8,049 bases of DNA from DASQHM01 sp035632095 (GCA_035632095.1 DASQHM010000058.1:1-8049); one strand, 5' to 3'; positions 1 to 6,179 are shown, numbered from the stretch's first letter. Notes: generated from the sequence alone by a model not told the origin. A program made the numbers and translations.

Positions 1-186
1 GCGCCGGCAACGCGCGATGAAGGGGTCCGCTGCCAAATCCTCGCCGAAGGCGAAGCGCCGGAGCCGCGCCGCGCGCGGCCCGAGGCCCAGGAACAACAGC
101 ACGCCGCCTGCGTGCTGCACCAAGACACGGTCGCGCCGCACCACGCCCGTATCGATATCAAGCAGAAGGCCCTCGCGTCCGCTCAT
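1..186 (-). CDS. Unrecognised protein, N-terminal 62 residues (runs off left edge)
   Basis: Reading the minus strand from an ATG at 186 gives 62 codons with no stop up to the window edge, so only the N-terminus is present. The peptide begins MSGREGLLLDIDTGVVRRDR and continues with a hydrophobic patch (VLLFLGLGP) flanked by arginine-rich stretches. I do not recognise the family and assign no function. Support for it being real: third codon positions are strongly GC-biased, a GGAG Shine-Dalgarno sequence lies about 8 nt upstream of the ATG, and a well-spaced promoter sits about 30-60 nt upstream. The plus-strand frame over the same bases has neither a ribosome site nor a plausible protein sequence. 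The hydrophobic patch is too short and too close to arginines to call a membrane segment. Confidence 0.6.
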   Translation of the reverse strand, partial: MSGREGLLLDIDTGVVRRDRVLVQHAGGVLLFLGLGPRAARLRRFAFGEDLAADPFIARCRR

Positions 187-215
187 GCCGAAACTCCGGA
201 TTTTGATAGGAATAT

Positions 216-244
216 ATGATAGAACAAAATAGGAACCTTGCCAA
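216..244 (-). promoter_or_regulatory. Sigma70-like promoter for the left-edge gene
   Basis: On the minus strand, TTGGCA (244-239) is followed by exactly 17 bp and then TATCAT (221-216). Each hexamer matches the TTGACA/TATAAT consensus at 5 of 6 positions. It lies in an AT-rich island (about 195-295) that contrasts with the GC-rich genes on both sides. The expected transcript start is near 209, giving a leader of about 22 nt with a GGAG ribosome site before the ATG at 186. The promoter is inferred from sequence only. Confidence 0.55.
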
Positions 245-418
245 GTCGTTTCTTCAGTAGAATCAAAGGATTATCAATTCTCTCGATGTAAATTGGCGGA
301 GGCGGGCGGCAATTCAGGAATATTTACAACGCAGCTCTTAAGCCGTTGCGCCAGGAGGCGACGGCCGAGCTTGGCGCGGCATATGGCTAGCGCGTAACCT
401 GACCGGCAATTCGATTTC

Positions 419-425
419 GGGAGGA
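419..425 (+). promoter_or_regulatory. Shine-Dalgarno sequence fixing the GTG start of atuA
   Basis: GGGAGGA at 419-425 is close to a perfect anti-16S match and ends 4 nt before a GTG at 430. The encoded N-terminus then reads MAEKIVRIGGASAFWGDS, which is where AtuA-family proteins normally begin. This supports a GTG start. The same seven bases are perfectly complementary to the TCCTCCC core (4920-4926) of the sRNA in this window. Confidence 0.75.
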
Positions 426-429
426 CATC

Positions 430-2217
430 GTGGCGGAAAAAATCGTGCGCATCGGCGGCGCGTCGGCGTTTTGGGGCGACAGCGCCATAGCCGCGCCGCA
501 GCTCGTGCAGTTCGGCAACATCGACTACATGATCGCCGACTATCTGGCCGAGATCACCATGTCGATCATGGCGCGCGCCCGCGCCGCCGATCCGAACATG
601 GGCTATGCGGTGGATTTCGTCACCGTCACCATGAAGCGCCTGATCAAGGACATCGCGCGCAAGAAGATCAAGGTCGTCACCAATGCGGGCGGCGTCAATC
701 CGCAAGCCTGCGCCGAAGCGGTGCGCAAAGTCGCGGCGGAAGCGGGAGTCGAACTGAAGGTCGCGGCCGTGGTCGGCGACGATCTGCTGGAACGCGCCGC
801 CGCGTTCCGCGAGCTCGGCGTGAAGGAAATGTACAGCGGCGCGGAGATGCCGGCGAAGCTCATGTCGATGAACGCCTACCTCGGCGCGGTGCCGATCGCC
901 AAGGCCTTGGCCGAGGGCGCCGACATCGTGATTACCGGCCGCGCCGTCGACAGCGCCATCACTCTCGGGCCGCTCATGTACGAGTTCGACTGGCGCGTGG
1001 ACGACCTCGACAAGATGGCGGCCGGAAGTCTCGCGGGCCACATCATCGAATGCGGCGCGCAAGCCTGCGGCGGCCTGTTCACCGATTGGGACCAGGTGCC
1101 GGCTTGGGAGAACATCGGCTATCCGGTGATCGAATGCGCGAGCGACGGCAGCTTCATCGTCGGCAAGCCGCCCGGTACCGGCGGCATCGTCACCCGCGGC
1201 ACCGTGTCGGAGCAGCTCGTCTACGAGATCGGCGATCCGCAGGCCTACATGCTGCCCGACGTGGTATGCGACTTCACGGCCGTGAAGATCGAGGAGGTGG
1301 GCGAAAACCGCGTGAAGGTGTCAGGCGCCCGGGGCTATGCGCCGACATCGACCTATAAGGTCAGCGCCACCTATCAGGACGGTTGGCGCGCCATCGTGCA
1401 GCTCACCATCGGCGGCATCGACGCCATCGGCAAGGCAAAGAAGACAGCGGATGCGATCCTGGCGCGCACGCGCCGCATGTTCCAGATGCTGAACATGGGC
1501 GACTACCGCGAGACCCGCGTCGAGGTGCTCGGCGCCGAATCCATGTACGGGCCGCACTCGCGCATCACCGCTGCGCGCGAGGTGGTGCTCCGCATCGCGG
1601 TGAAGCATGACGAGCGCGTGCCGCTCGAACTTTTCTGCCGCGAGATCGCCCAAGCGGGCACCTCCATGTCGCCGGGTACCACCGGCTCGGGCGGCGGGCG
1701 CTCCAAGCCGCAGCCGATCGTGCGTCTGTTCTCCTGCCTGGTGCCGAAGGACAAAGTGCCGATCACGGTCGATATCGGCGCGCGGCGCGTGACCGTCGAG
1801 GTGCCGACCAAGGGCGGATTCGATCGCGCGAAATTGCCGAAGGTCGAGGCGAAGCCGGCGGCGATGCCGGCCGGTGCGACGGTCACGGTGCCCCTGGTCA
1901 AGCTTGCCTGGGGCCGCTCCGGCGACAAGGGCAACGACAGCAACATCGGCATCATCGCGCGCAAGCCGGAGTATCTGCCGGTCATCCGCGCGCAACTCAC
2001 CGCGGAAGCCGTGCGGCGTCACATGGCCTATGCGGTTGAGGGCGAGGTGGAGCGGTTCGACTTGCCGGGACCCGGTGCCGTCAACTTCCTGCTGCACGAG
2101 GCGCTCGGCGGCGGCGGCGTGAATTCGCTCCGCAACGATCCGCAAGGCAAGGCCTTCGCGCAGATGCTGCTCGACTTTCCGGTGCAGGTGCCGGCGAGCT
2201 GGGGCCTCGCGGCCTGA
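430..2217 (+). CDS. AtuA-family protein (acyclic terpene utilisation family, DUF1446)
   Basis: A 595-residue protein of the AtuA family, named after the first gene of the Pseudomonas acyclic terpene (citronellol/geraniol) utilisation cluster; the biochemical role of AtuA is not established. The large N-terminal domain spans about residues 4-450. It contains GGASAFWGDS (about 9-18), TNAGGVNP (84-91), TGRAVDSA (169-176), a GTGG stretch near 249-252 and SPGTTGSGGGRS near 414. A smaller C-terminal AtuA-like domain starts near 487 with the GRSGDKGNDSN signature (GDKGN at 498-502) and runs to the end. Both domains are intact, so this is a full-length member. There is no signal peptide or membrane segment, so it is probably cytosolic. 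None of the other atu genes (geranyl-CoA carboxylase, acyl-CoA dehydrogenases) is present here, so a role in terpene breakdown should not be assumed. It ends 1 bp before the convergent MFS gene. Confidence 0.9.
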   Translation: MAEKIVRIGGASAFWGDSAIAAPQLVQFGNIDYMIADYLAEITMSIMARARAADPNMGYAVDFVTVTMKRLIKDIARKKIKVVTNAGGVNPQACAEAVRKVAAEAGVELKVAAVVGDDLLERAAAFRELGVKEMYSGAEMPAKLMSMNAYLGAVPIAKALAEGADIVITGRAVDSAITLGPLMYEFDWRVDDLDKMAAGSLAGHIIECGAQACGGLFTDWDQVPAWENIGYPVIECASDGSFIVGKPPGTGGIVTRGTVSEQLVYEIGDPQAYMLPDVVCDFTAVKIEEVGENRVKVSGARGYAPTSTYKVSATYQDGWRAIVQLTIGGIDAIGKAKKTADAILARTRRMFQMLNMGDYRETRVEVLGAESMYGPHSRITAAREVVLRIAVKHDERVPLELFCREIAQAGTSMSPGTTGSGGGRSKPQPIVRLFSCLVPKDKVPITVDIGARRVTVEVPTKGGFDRAKLPKVEAKPAAMPAGATVTVPLVKLAWGRSGDKGNDSNIGIIARKPEYLPVIRAQLTAEAVRRHMAYAVEGEVERFDLPGPGAVNFLLHEALGGGGVNSLRNDPQGKAFAQMLLDFPVQVPASWGLAA

Positions 2218-2218
2218 A

Positions 2219-3433
2219 CTACTCGGCCGGAACCGTTGCGGGCTCGAGCCGCCACAGGCTGCTGAGAAGCATCGCGCCGAACACGATGACGGCGGTGCCT
2301 GCGGCCGGGATCAGCATGGCGTCGAGCAGGCCGAACAGCTTGGCCAGATAGCCATTGACGAAACTGCCGATCGGCGCGCCACCCATGAAGCCGAGCTGGT
2401 AGACCGCCAGGATGCGCGCGCGGTGGGCCGGCGGCGCTGCCGCCTGCACCAGCGCGCGGCTCATGCTCATAGCGACGCCGGCGCCCATGCCCCAGACGAA
2501 GAAGCACGCATAGGCCGCCCATTCCGGCGGCGCCGTGCGCAAGGTGAGCACCACCGACATCGAGCATATCCCGGCCAGCAACATCGCGCGGCCCTGGCGG
2601 CGCACGGGACCGAAGCGCATGAGCAGGACGGAGACCAGCGCCACGCCGATCATGAAGCTGACGTTCAGTCCTGCCAGCATGGCCGATCCGCCGGAATAAA
2701 CGTCGCGCACCAGCAGCGGCAGCGCCACCAGGTAGACGCCGATTGTGACGATGCCCATGAGGAACATGTAGATCACCACCGGCGCGATCGCCGGCGAGCG
2801 CGCCGCTTCGCGCAAGCCGTCGCCGATGTCGGCGAGGTGGCGCGTGGTGCTTTCGCGCGGCACCGGCGGCGCCGGATTGAGGTGGTAGGACGAAACGATC
2901 GCCAGCAGCATCGCCGACACTTGCGCTGCCAGCAGCGGCCACGCGCCGACGCGTCCGGCGGTGCCGCCCAGGCTCAAGCCGAACAGTTGCGCGCTGAATT
3001 GCACCAGCATGACCGTGACGACGGCGCGTTGCAGGTTGCTTGCGCCGACCCGGTTCAGCAGCGAATCCCGCGCCGGAATGAGAAAGGCGCCGAGCGTGCC
3101 TTGGGCCAGCGCATAGGCGCACATCGACGAGAAATCGAGCCGGTCCGTCGCGTCCAAGGCGAGCAGAACCGCCGGCGGCAGGGCGATGACGAATTGCAGG
3201 CGCATCAGCAGCCGCCGGCAATCGTGCCGGTCGGCGACGGCGCCGCCGAACAGCACGAGGCAAAGGGTCGGCAGGTTGAGCAGCATTTGCGCGATGCCGA
3301 TGCGCTCCGCCGATTCGTGCAGATGCACCGCCAGCAGCCACGCGAACAGCACGTTCTGCACGCCCATGGCGAAGAAGTACAGGCCGTGGCCTGCCATGTA
3401 CCATGTGAATTCGCGGTGCGGCGTCGGCGTCAT
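2219..3433 (-). CDS. MFS transporter, EntS/MFS_3-like exporter
   Basis: A 404-residue inner-membrane protein of the major facilitator superfamily with about 12 hydrophobic segments. The loop after the second segment carries the MFS motif A pattern (GGAVADRHDCRR, about residues 63-74). The stretch PARDSLLNRVGASNLQRAV before the mid-protein helices resembles EntS/MFS_3 exporters. It is probably a proton-driven exporter; the sequence does not show the substrate. The chosen start is the ATG at 3433, with GGGGGA about 12 nt upstream and MTPTPHREFTWYMAGHGLYF leading into helix 1. An in-frame TTG at 3463 would add 10 residues, mostly proline, glycine and alanine, but has no ribosome site, so I reject it. 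The gene converges on atuA with a 1 bp gap, which leaves no room for a terminator between them. It is divergent from ada, 158 bp away. Confidence 0.88.
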   Translation of the reverse strand: MTPTPHREFTWYMAGHGLYFFAMGVQNVLFAWLLAVHLHESAERIGIAQMLLNLPTLCLVLFGGAVADRHDCRRLLMRLQFVIALPPAVLLALDATDRLDFSSMCAYALAQGTLGAFLIPARDSLLNRVGASNLQRAVVTVMLVQFSAQLFGLSLGGTAGRVGAWPLLAAQVSAMLLAIVSSYHLNPAPPVPRESTTRHLADIGDGLREAARSPAIAPVVIYMFLMGIVTIGVYLVALPLLVRDVYSGGSAMLAGLNVSFMIGVALVSVLLMRFGPVRRQGRAMLLAGICSMSVVLTLRTAPPEWAAYACFFVWGMGAGVAMSMSRALVQAAAPPAHRARILAVYQLGFMGGAPIGSFVNGYLAKLFGLLDAMLIPAAGTAVIVFGAMLLSSLWRLEPATVPAE

Positions 3434-3535
3434 CGGTGCGGCGGGTCCCCCTGGAGGCGGCAACTTTTGGTGATCGCGGTCCGCCGGTCAAGGGCGGGTT
3501 GCCCGGCGCTGCAATTCGTTGCTTTTGCGGCCTAT

Positions 3536-3548
3536 ATTAAGAGCGCAA
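3536..3548 (+). promoter_or_regulatory. Candidate Ada box upstream of ada
   Basis: ATTAAGAGCGCAA at 3536-3548 closely resembles the E. coli ada operator AATTAAAGCGCAA. The B-box GCAA is intact and the spacing to the A-box position is kept, but the A-box reads ATT instead of AAT. It lies 44 bp upstream of the ada ATG, where self-methylated Ada could recruit RNA polymerase. TATATT at 3533-3538 overlaps its left edge and could instead be a -10 element. Autoregulation is inferred from family knowledge and this match. Confidence 0.5.
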
Positions 3549-3591
3549 GGGCCGGATGTCGGAAGGCGGGCCGCCGACGTACTTGTAAGGC

Positions 3592-4704
3592 ATGAACAAC
3601 GTGATCGCCCTCAACCACGCCACCGCTTTGGAGACCGACCGGCTTCAGGCGGTGCTCACCCGCGACCGCAATCAAGACGGCCGCTTCGTCTACGGCGTGC
3701 TGACCACCCGCATCTATTGCCGGCCGTCCTGCTCGAGCCGCAAGCCGAAGCCCGACAACCTGCGCTTCTTCCCCGTGCCCGAGGCGGCCGAGAACGCCGG
3801 CTTCCGGCCCTGCAAGCGCTGCCGGCCGGAAACCCATCCGGCGGCCGATCCGCAGGTCAGGGCCGTGCGGCGGGCCTGCGCCGCGATCTTGAAGCATCTC
3901 GACGAAGGCGCCGAAGGGCCGCCGCGCCTCGAACAGATCGCCGAAGCGGCCGGCATGAGCCCGTGGCATTTGCAGCGCACGTTCACGCGGCTGCTCGGCA
4001 TCTCGCCGCGCTCTTTCGCCGACGCGCGCCGTCTGACGTTGCTGAAAGGCGGGTTGAAGCAATCGCCGAAAGGTGTGGCCGATGCGATCTACAGCGCGGG
4101 CTACGGCTCAGCGAGCCGCGTCTACGAGCGCTCGGACCGCGAGCTCGGCATGACGCCCGCGACCTATGCGAAAGGCGGCGCCGGCGCCGAGATCGTCTTC
4201 GCCATCGCCACATCGCCGCTCGGCAAGCTGCTGGTGGCGGCGACAACGCGCGGCGTTTGCATGGTCAGTCTCGGCGAGAGCATCGCCAAGCTCGAAGCGG
4301 CGCTGCGCGAGGATTATCCGGCCGCGCACATTCGTCGCGACGACGCGGCAATCAAGCCGTGGATCGGCGCCGTGCTGCGGCATCTGGAAGGCCGCGAGCC
4401 GCATCTTGAATTGCCGCTCGACGTGCGCGCGACGGCGTTTCAGTGGCGCGTGTGGCAGGCGCTGAAGGAAATCCCCATGGGCCGCACGCTCACCTACAAG
4501 CAGATCGCCGAGCAGCTCGGCCAGCCCACGGCGGCGCGCGCCGTGGGTCATGCCTGCGCGACCAATCCGGTGGCGTTGATCGTGCCGTGCCATCGCGCGG
4601 TGCGTGGCGACGGCGGACTCGGCGGCTATCGGTGGGGACTCGGCCGCAAGGAGAAGCTCATCGCTGCGGAGCGCGAGTTCGGCGCAGGCCGGCGCTCACG
4701 CTGA
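3592..4704 (+). CDS. ada: Bifunctional Ada: AraC-type activator and O6-methylguanine-DNA methyltransferase
   Basis: A 370-residue protein, close to E. coli Ada (354), that repairs alkylated DNA and activates the adaptive response. The N-terminal zinc domain has all four cysteines: Cys43 and Cys47 (YCRPSC) and Cys74 and Cys77 (PCKRC). By analogy with E. coli Cys38, Cys43 should take methyl groups from phosphotriesters and switch Ada into an activator. An AraC-type helix-turn-helix region follows at about 85-190 (EQIAEAAGMSPWHLQRTF; a second helix-turn-helix ends near LGMTPATYAKGG). The C-terminal methyltransferase domain ends with IVPCHRAVRGDGGLGGYRWG. Its Cys333 is the suicide acceptor for O6-methylguanine. 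No key residue is missing. The ATG at 3592 gives an Ada-like N-terminus, but AAGG lies only 1-2 nt before it. A GTG at 3601, with the same AAGG 10 nt upstream, is a possible alternative start. A candidate Ada box lies upstream. Confidence 0.95.
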   Translation: MNNVIALNHATALETDRLQAVLTRDRNQDGRFVYGVLTTRIYCRPSCSSRKPKPDNLRFFPVPEAAENAGFRPCKRCRPETHPAADPQVRAVRRACAAILKHLDEGAEGPPRLEQIAEAAGMSPWHLQRTFTRLLGISPRSFADARRLTLLKGGLKQSPKGVADAIYSAGYGSASRVYERSDRELGMTPATYAKGGAGAEIVFAIATSPLGKLLVAATTRGVCMVSLGESIAKLEAALREDYPAAHIRRDDAAIKPWIGAVLRHLEGREPHLELPLDVRATAFQWRVWQALKEIPMGRTLTYKQIAEQLGQPTAARAVGHACATNPVALIVPCHRAVRGDGGLGGYRWGLGRKEKLIAAEREFGAGRRSR

Positions 4705-4733
4705 GGCCGCGACGGGGCTGAATCGCCGCGGCC
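4705..4733 (+). terminator. Stem-loop directly after the ada stop codon, possible terminator
   Basis: GGCCGCG (4705-4711) pairs perfectly with CGCGGCC (4727-4733) across a 15-nt loop that can form a few further pairs. It begins at the first base after the ada TGA. The following bases, AAATCTTGTT, are only moderately T-rich, so this is a weak rho-independent terminator or a 3'-end protecting hairpin rather than a textbook terminator. Confidence 0.4.
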
Positions 4734-4801
4734 AAATCTTGTTGCGTTGCAACACGTTAAGTCTGCGCCAAAGAATGGGACCGTTGCAAATTTGTCACGA
4801 A

Positions 4802-4832
4802 CCCCCGGGGATGCAAAAAAAATTCCTGGGGG
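4802..4832 (+). other. Strong hairpin with A-rich loop, function unknown
   Basis: CCCCC (4802-4806) pairs with GGGGG (4828-4832). The stem continues inward with G-U, two G-C, another G-U and an A-U pair, enclosing a loop of TGC plus eight As. The two wobble pairs become A-C mismatches on the minus strand, so the structure favours plus-strand RNA. There is no downstream T-run, so it is not a standard terminator. It ends 2 nt before the putative -35 of the sRNA. Confidence 0.35.
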
Positions 4833-4834
4833 AC

Positions 4835-4863
4835 TTGGCAAAAACCGCCGATATCCTTAAATT
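4835..4863 (+). promoter_or_regulatory. Putative promoter of the suhB/MmgR-like sRNA
   Basis: TTGGCA (4835-4840) matches TTGACA at 5 of 6 positions. It is followed by 17 bp and TAAATT (4858-4863), a 4 of 6 match to TATAAT; the overlapping TTAAAT with a 16-bp spacer fits equally well. Transcription would begin around 4869-4871. No other well-spaced pair was found just upstream of the sRNA. The -10 is weak, so confidence is moderate. Confidence 0.4.
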
Positions 4864-4866
4864 GTG

Positions 4867-4900
4867 CAGTGCAGTAACGGCCCATTTGCGGCCTGCACTG
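4867..4900 (+). repeat. 8-bp perfect inverted repeat at the 5' end of the sRNA
   Basis: CAGTGCAG at 4867-4874 and CTGCACTG at 4893-4900 are perfect inverted copies. Three inner pairs (GCC 4880-4882 with GGC 4890-4892) close a 7-nt loop. It overlaps the predicted transcript start, so it could be a 5' stem of the sRNA or a DNA operator. The sequence does not decide between them. Confidence 0.4.
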
Positions 4901-4963
4901 TATGCCCTTCCTGGGCGTTTCCTCCCTAGACTTGGGCCATCCCTCGCGGATGGCCCTTTTTTT
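4869..4963 (+). ncRNA. suhB/MmgR (alpha-r8) family small RNA
   Basis: This is a trans-acting sRNA candidate in the intergenic space between ada and chrA. Its key feature is TTTCCTCCCT at 4918-4927, which I recall as the highly conserved unpaired motif of the alphaproteobacterial MmgR/alpha-r8 sRNAs (Rfam suhB). In S. meliloti, MmgR is about 77 nt, binds Hfq and affects polyhydroxybutyrate storage. The layout also fits: hairpin ATGCCC/GGGCGT (4902-4918, loop TTCCT), a single-stranded TTCCTCCCTAGACTT linker, then a terminator hairpin with a T7 run ending at 4963. An upstream 8-bp inverted repeat (CAGTGCAG 4867-4874, CTGCACTG 4893-4900) may form a further stem. The 3' end is well defined. The 5' end is estimated from the putative promoter and could lie up to about 30 nt further downstream. 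There is no open reading frame with a ribosome site inside it. Confidence 0.75.
4934..4963 (+). terminator. Rho-independent terminator of the sRNA
   Basis: GGGCCATC (4934-4941) and GATGGCCC (4949-4956) form a perfect 8-bp stem with loop CCTCGCG, followed by seven Ts (4957-4963). This is a textbook plus-strand terminator. The last T bases are also part of the minus-strand TAA stop of chrA (4964-4962), so the two 3' ends touch. Read in the chrA direction the hairpin is not followed by a T-run, so it should not efficiently stop chrA transcripts. Confidence 0.9.
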
Positions 4964-6179
4964 ATTGCACTGCGGCAAGCGCGGCTGCGGCTCCGGCCGC
5001 ACCGAGTACCACCGCCCAGGGCGGCGCCCGCCAGACGGCCAGTGCCAGCAGGGCCACCAGGGCCAAGGCGAAGTCGGAGCGGCTGCGGATCGCGCTGGTC
5101 CAAACCGGGTCGTAGAGCGCCGCGAGCAGCAGCCCGACCACCACGGCGTTGACACCGGCGAGCGCTGACTTGACCGCTGCATTCCCCGAAAGCCGCAGCC
5201 AGAACGGCCAGGCGCCGAACAGCAGCAGGAACGACGGAAGATAGATGGCCGCAAGGCACAGCAGCCCGCCCGGCCAGCCGCGCGGCTCGTCGCTCATGGC
5301 CGTGCCGAGGAACGCGGCGAAGGAGAAGAGCGGTCCCGGCAGCGACTGCGCCGCGCCGTAGCCGGCGAGGAACGTCCCGTTGTCGATCCATCCCGGCGGC
5401 ACGACCGCGGCCTGCAGCAACGGCAGCACCACGTGACCGCCGCCGAACACCAGCGCGCCGGCGCGGTAAAAGCGATTGAGCAGCGCCAGCATATGATTGG
5501 GCCAGAGATCGGCGAGCACCGGCAGCAGCGCCAGCAATACGAAGAACATGACGAACCAGAACACGCCGGCGCCGCCGTTCGTGCGCGCTGGTGCGTCGGC
5601 CTTTGTGCGCTGCTCGGGCGCCGCGACGAAGCGCCAACCGACAAGCGCCCCTAAGACGATCGCGAGGAGTTGTCCGCTCGCGCCGGGCAACGCCAGCACG
5701 ATCAGGGTCGCGACGCCGGCGAGGGTGGCGCGAAGCGCGTCGGGACAAAGATTGCGCGCCATATTCCAGGCGGCATTGGCGACCACGGCGGCGGCCGCGA
5801 CCTTGAGCCCGTGCGCCCAAGCGGTATCGGGCGTCAGCGCGACATGGCCCACGAGATAGGCGAAGGCGATCATCGCCGCAGCGGAGGGCAACGTAAATCC
5901 GGCCCAGGCCGCGAGCGCGCCGCCGATGCCGGCGCGGCCAAGGCCGAGCGCCATGCCGACCTGGCTCGATGCGGGCCCCGGCAGCATCTGGCAAAGCGCG
6001 ACGATATCCGCATAGGCGCCGTCGTCGAGCCAGCGCCTACGCGTGACGAAGGCGTCGCGGAAAAAGCCGAGATGCGCCACCGGGCCGCCGAACGACGTGA
6101 GACCGAGGCCGAGAAAGGCGCGGAAGACCTCGCCGATGGCGGCCCAGCGGAACGCGCCTTGCGTGCCGGTCACGCTCAC
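4962..6179 (-). CDS. chrA: Chromate transporter ChrA, two-domain type
   Basis: A 405-residue inner-membrane protein of the CHR family, which exports chromate from the cytoplasm. It is the long form with two homologous halves. The first half has FGGPVAHLG (residues 30-38), an RRRWLDD stretch (about 47-53) and LCQMLPGPASSQ (62-73). The second half repeats the pattern with FGGGHVVLP (245-253) and SLPGP (279-283). Several hydrophobic segments follow each motif. The start is GTG at 6179, 7 bp downstream of the acetyltransferase stop; the ribosome site is poor, so translation may be coupled to that gene. A GTG two codons further in is an alternative. It is the last gene of the minus-strand cluster. 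No chromate regulator (ChrB) or reductase is adjacent, so chromate as the physiological substrate rests on family membership only. Confidence 0.9.
   Translation of the reverse strand: MSVTGTQGAFRWAAIGEVFRAFLGLGLTSFGGPVAHLGFFRDAFVTRRRWLDDGAYADIVALCQMLPGPASSQVGMALGLGRAGIGGALAAWAGFTLPSAAAMIAFAYLVGHVALTPDTAWAHGLKVAAAAVVANAAWNMARNLCPDALRATLAGVATLIVLALPGASGQLLAIVLGALVGWRFVAAPEQRTKADAPARTNGGAGVFWFVMFFVLLALLPVLADLWPNHMLALLNRFYRAGALVFGGGHVVLPLLQAAVVPPGWIDNGTFLAGYGAAQSLPGPLFSFAAFLGTAMSDEPRGWPGGLLCLAAIYLPSFLLLFGAWPFWLRLSGNAAVKSALAGVNAVVVGLLLAALYDPVWTSAIRSRSDFALALVALLALAVWRAPPWAVVLGAAGAAAALAAVQ

Noticed and set aside
187..429. Search for a tRNA, riboswitch or small gene upstream of atuA
   Set aside because: No cloverleaf, no riboswitch-like structure and no short frame with a ribosome site; only the minus-strand promoter, the GAATC site and two copies of GGCAATTC (307-314, 402-409) were seen.
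274..1062. 262-codon minus-strand open frame opposite atuA
   Set aside because: Histidine- and arginine-rich antisense shadow of the AtuA N-terminal domain; no ribosome site or motif.
2028..3491. 487-codon minus-strand open frame over the MFS gene and the end of atuA
   Set aside because: It is an out-of-frame shadow: arginine- and glycine-rich with no domain, while the MFS frame gives clear transporter motifs and helices. Long empty frames are expected in GC-rich DNA.
3472..3494. TTGACC with a 17-bp spacer and AAAAGT as an MFS promoter on the minus strand
   Set aside because: The -35 is good but the -10 matches only 3 of 6 positions, so it is not strong enough to list as a feature.
3511..3522. 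GCAA-TTCG-TTGC mini-hairpin between the MFS gene and ada
   Set aside because: A four-base-pair stem is too short to call a regulatory structure.
2423..3595. 390-codon plus-strand open frame opposite the MFS gene
   Set aside because: It is rich in His, Gln and Arg with no family resemblance, and lies antisense to a well-supported transporter.
4746..4753. Perfect palindrome GTTGCAAC, with related GTTGC words nearby (4741-4745, 4793-4797)
   Set aside because: It is eight bases only, with no matching partner at operator spacing, so chance is a sufficient explanation.
4604..5152. 182-codon plus-strand open frame crossing the sRNA and its terminator
   Set aside because: It begins inside ada out of frame, crosses a textbook terminator and continues antisense to chrA, so it is not a credible gene.
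4795..5994. 399-codon minus-strand open frame over chrA and the intergenic region
   Set aside because: It is off-frame to chrA, very arginine-rich, and runs through the terminator and sRNA.
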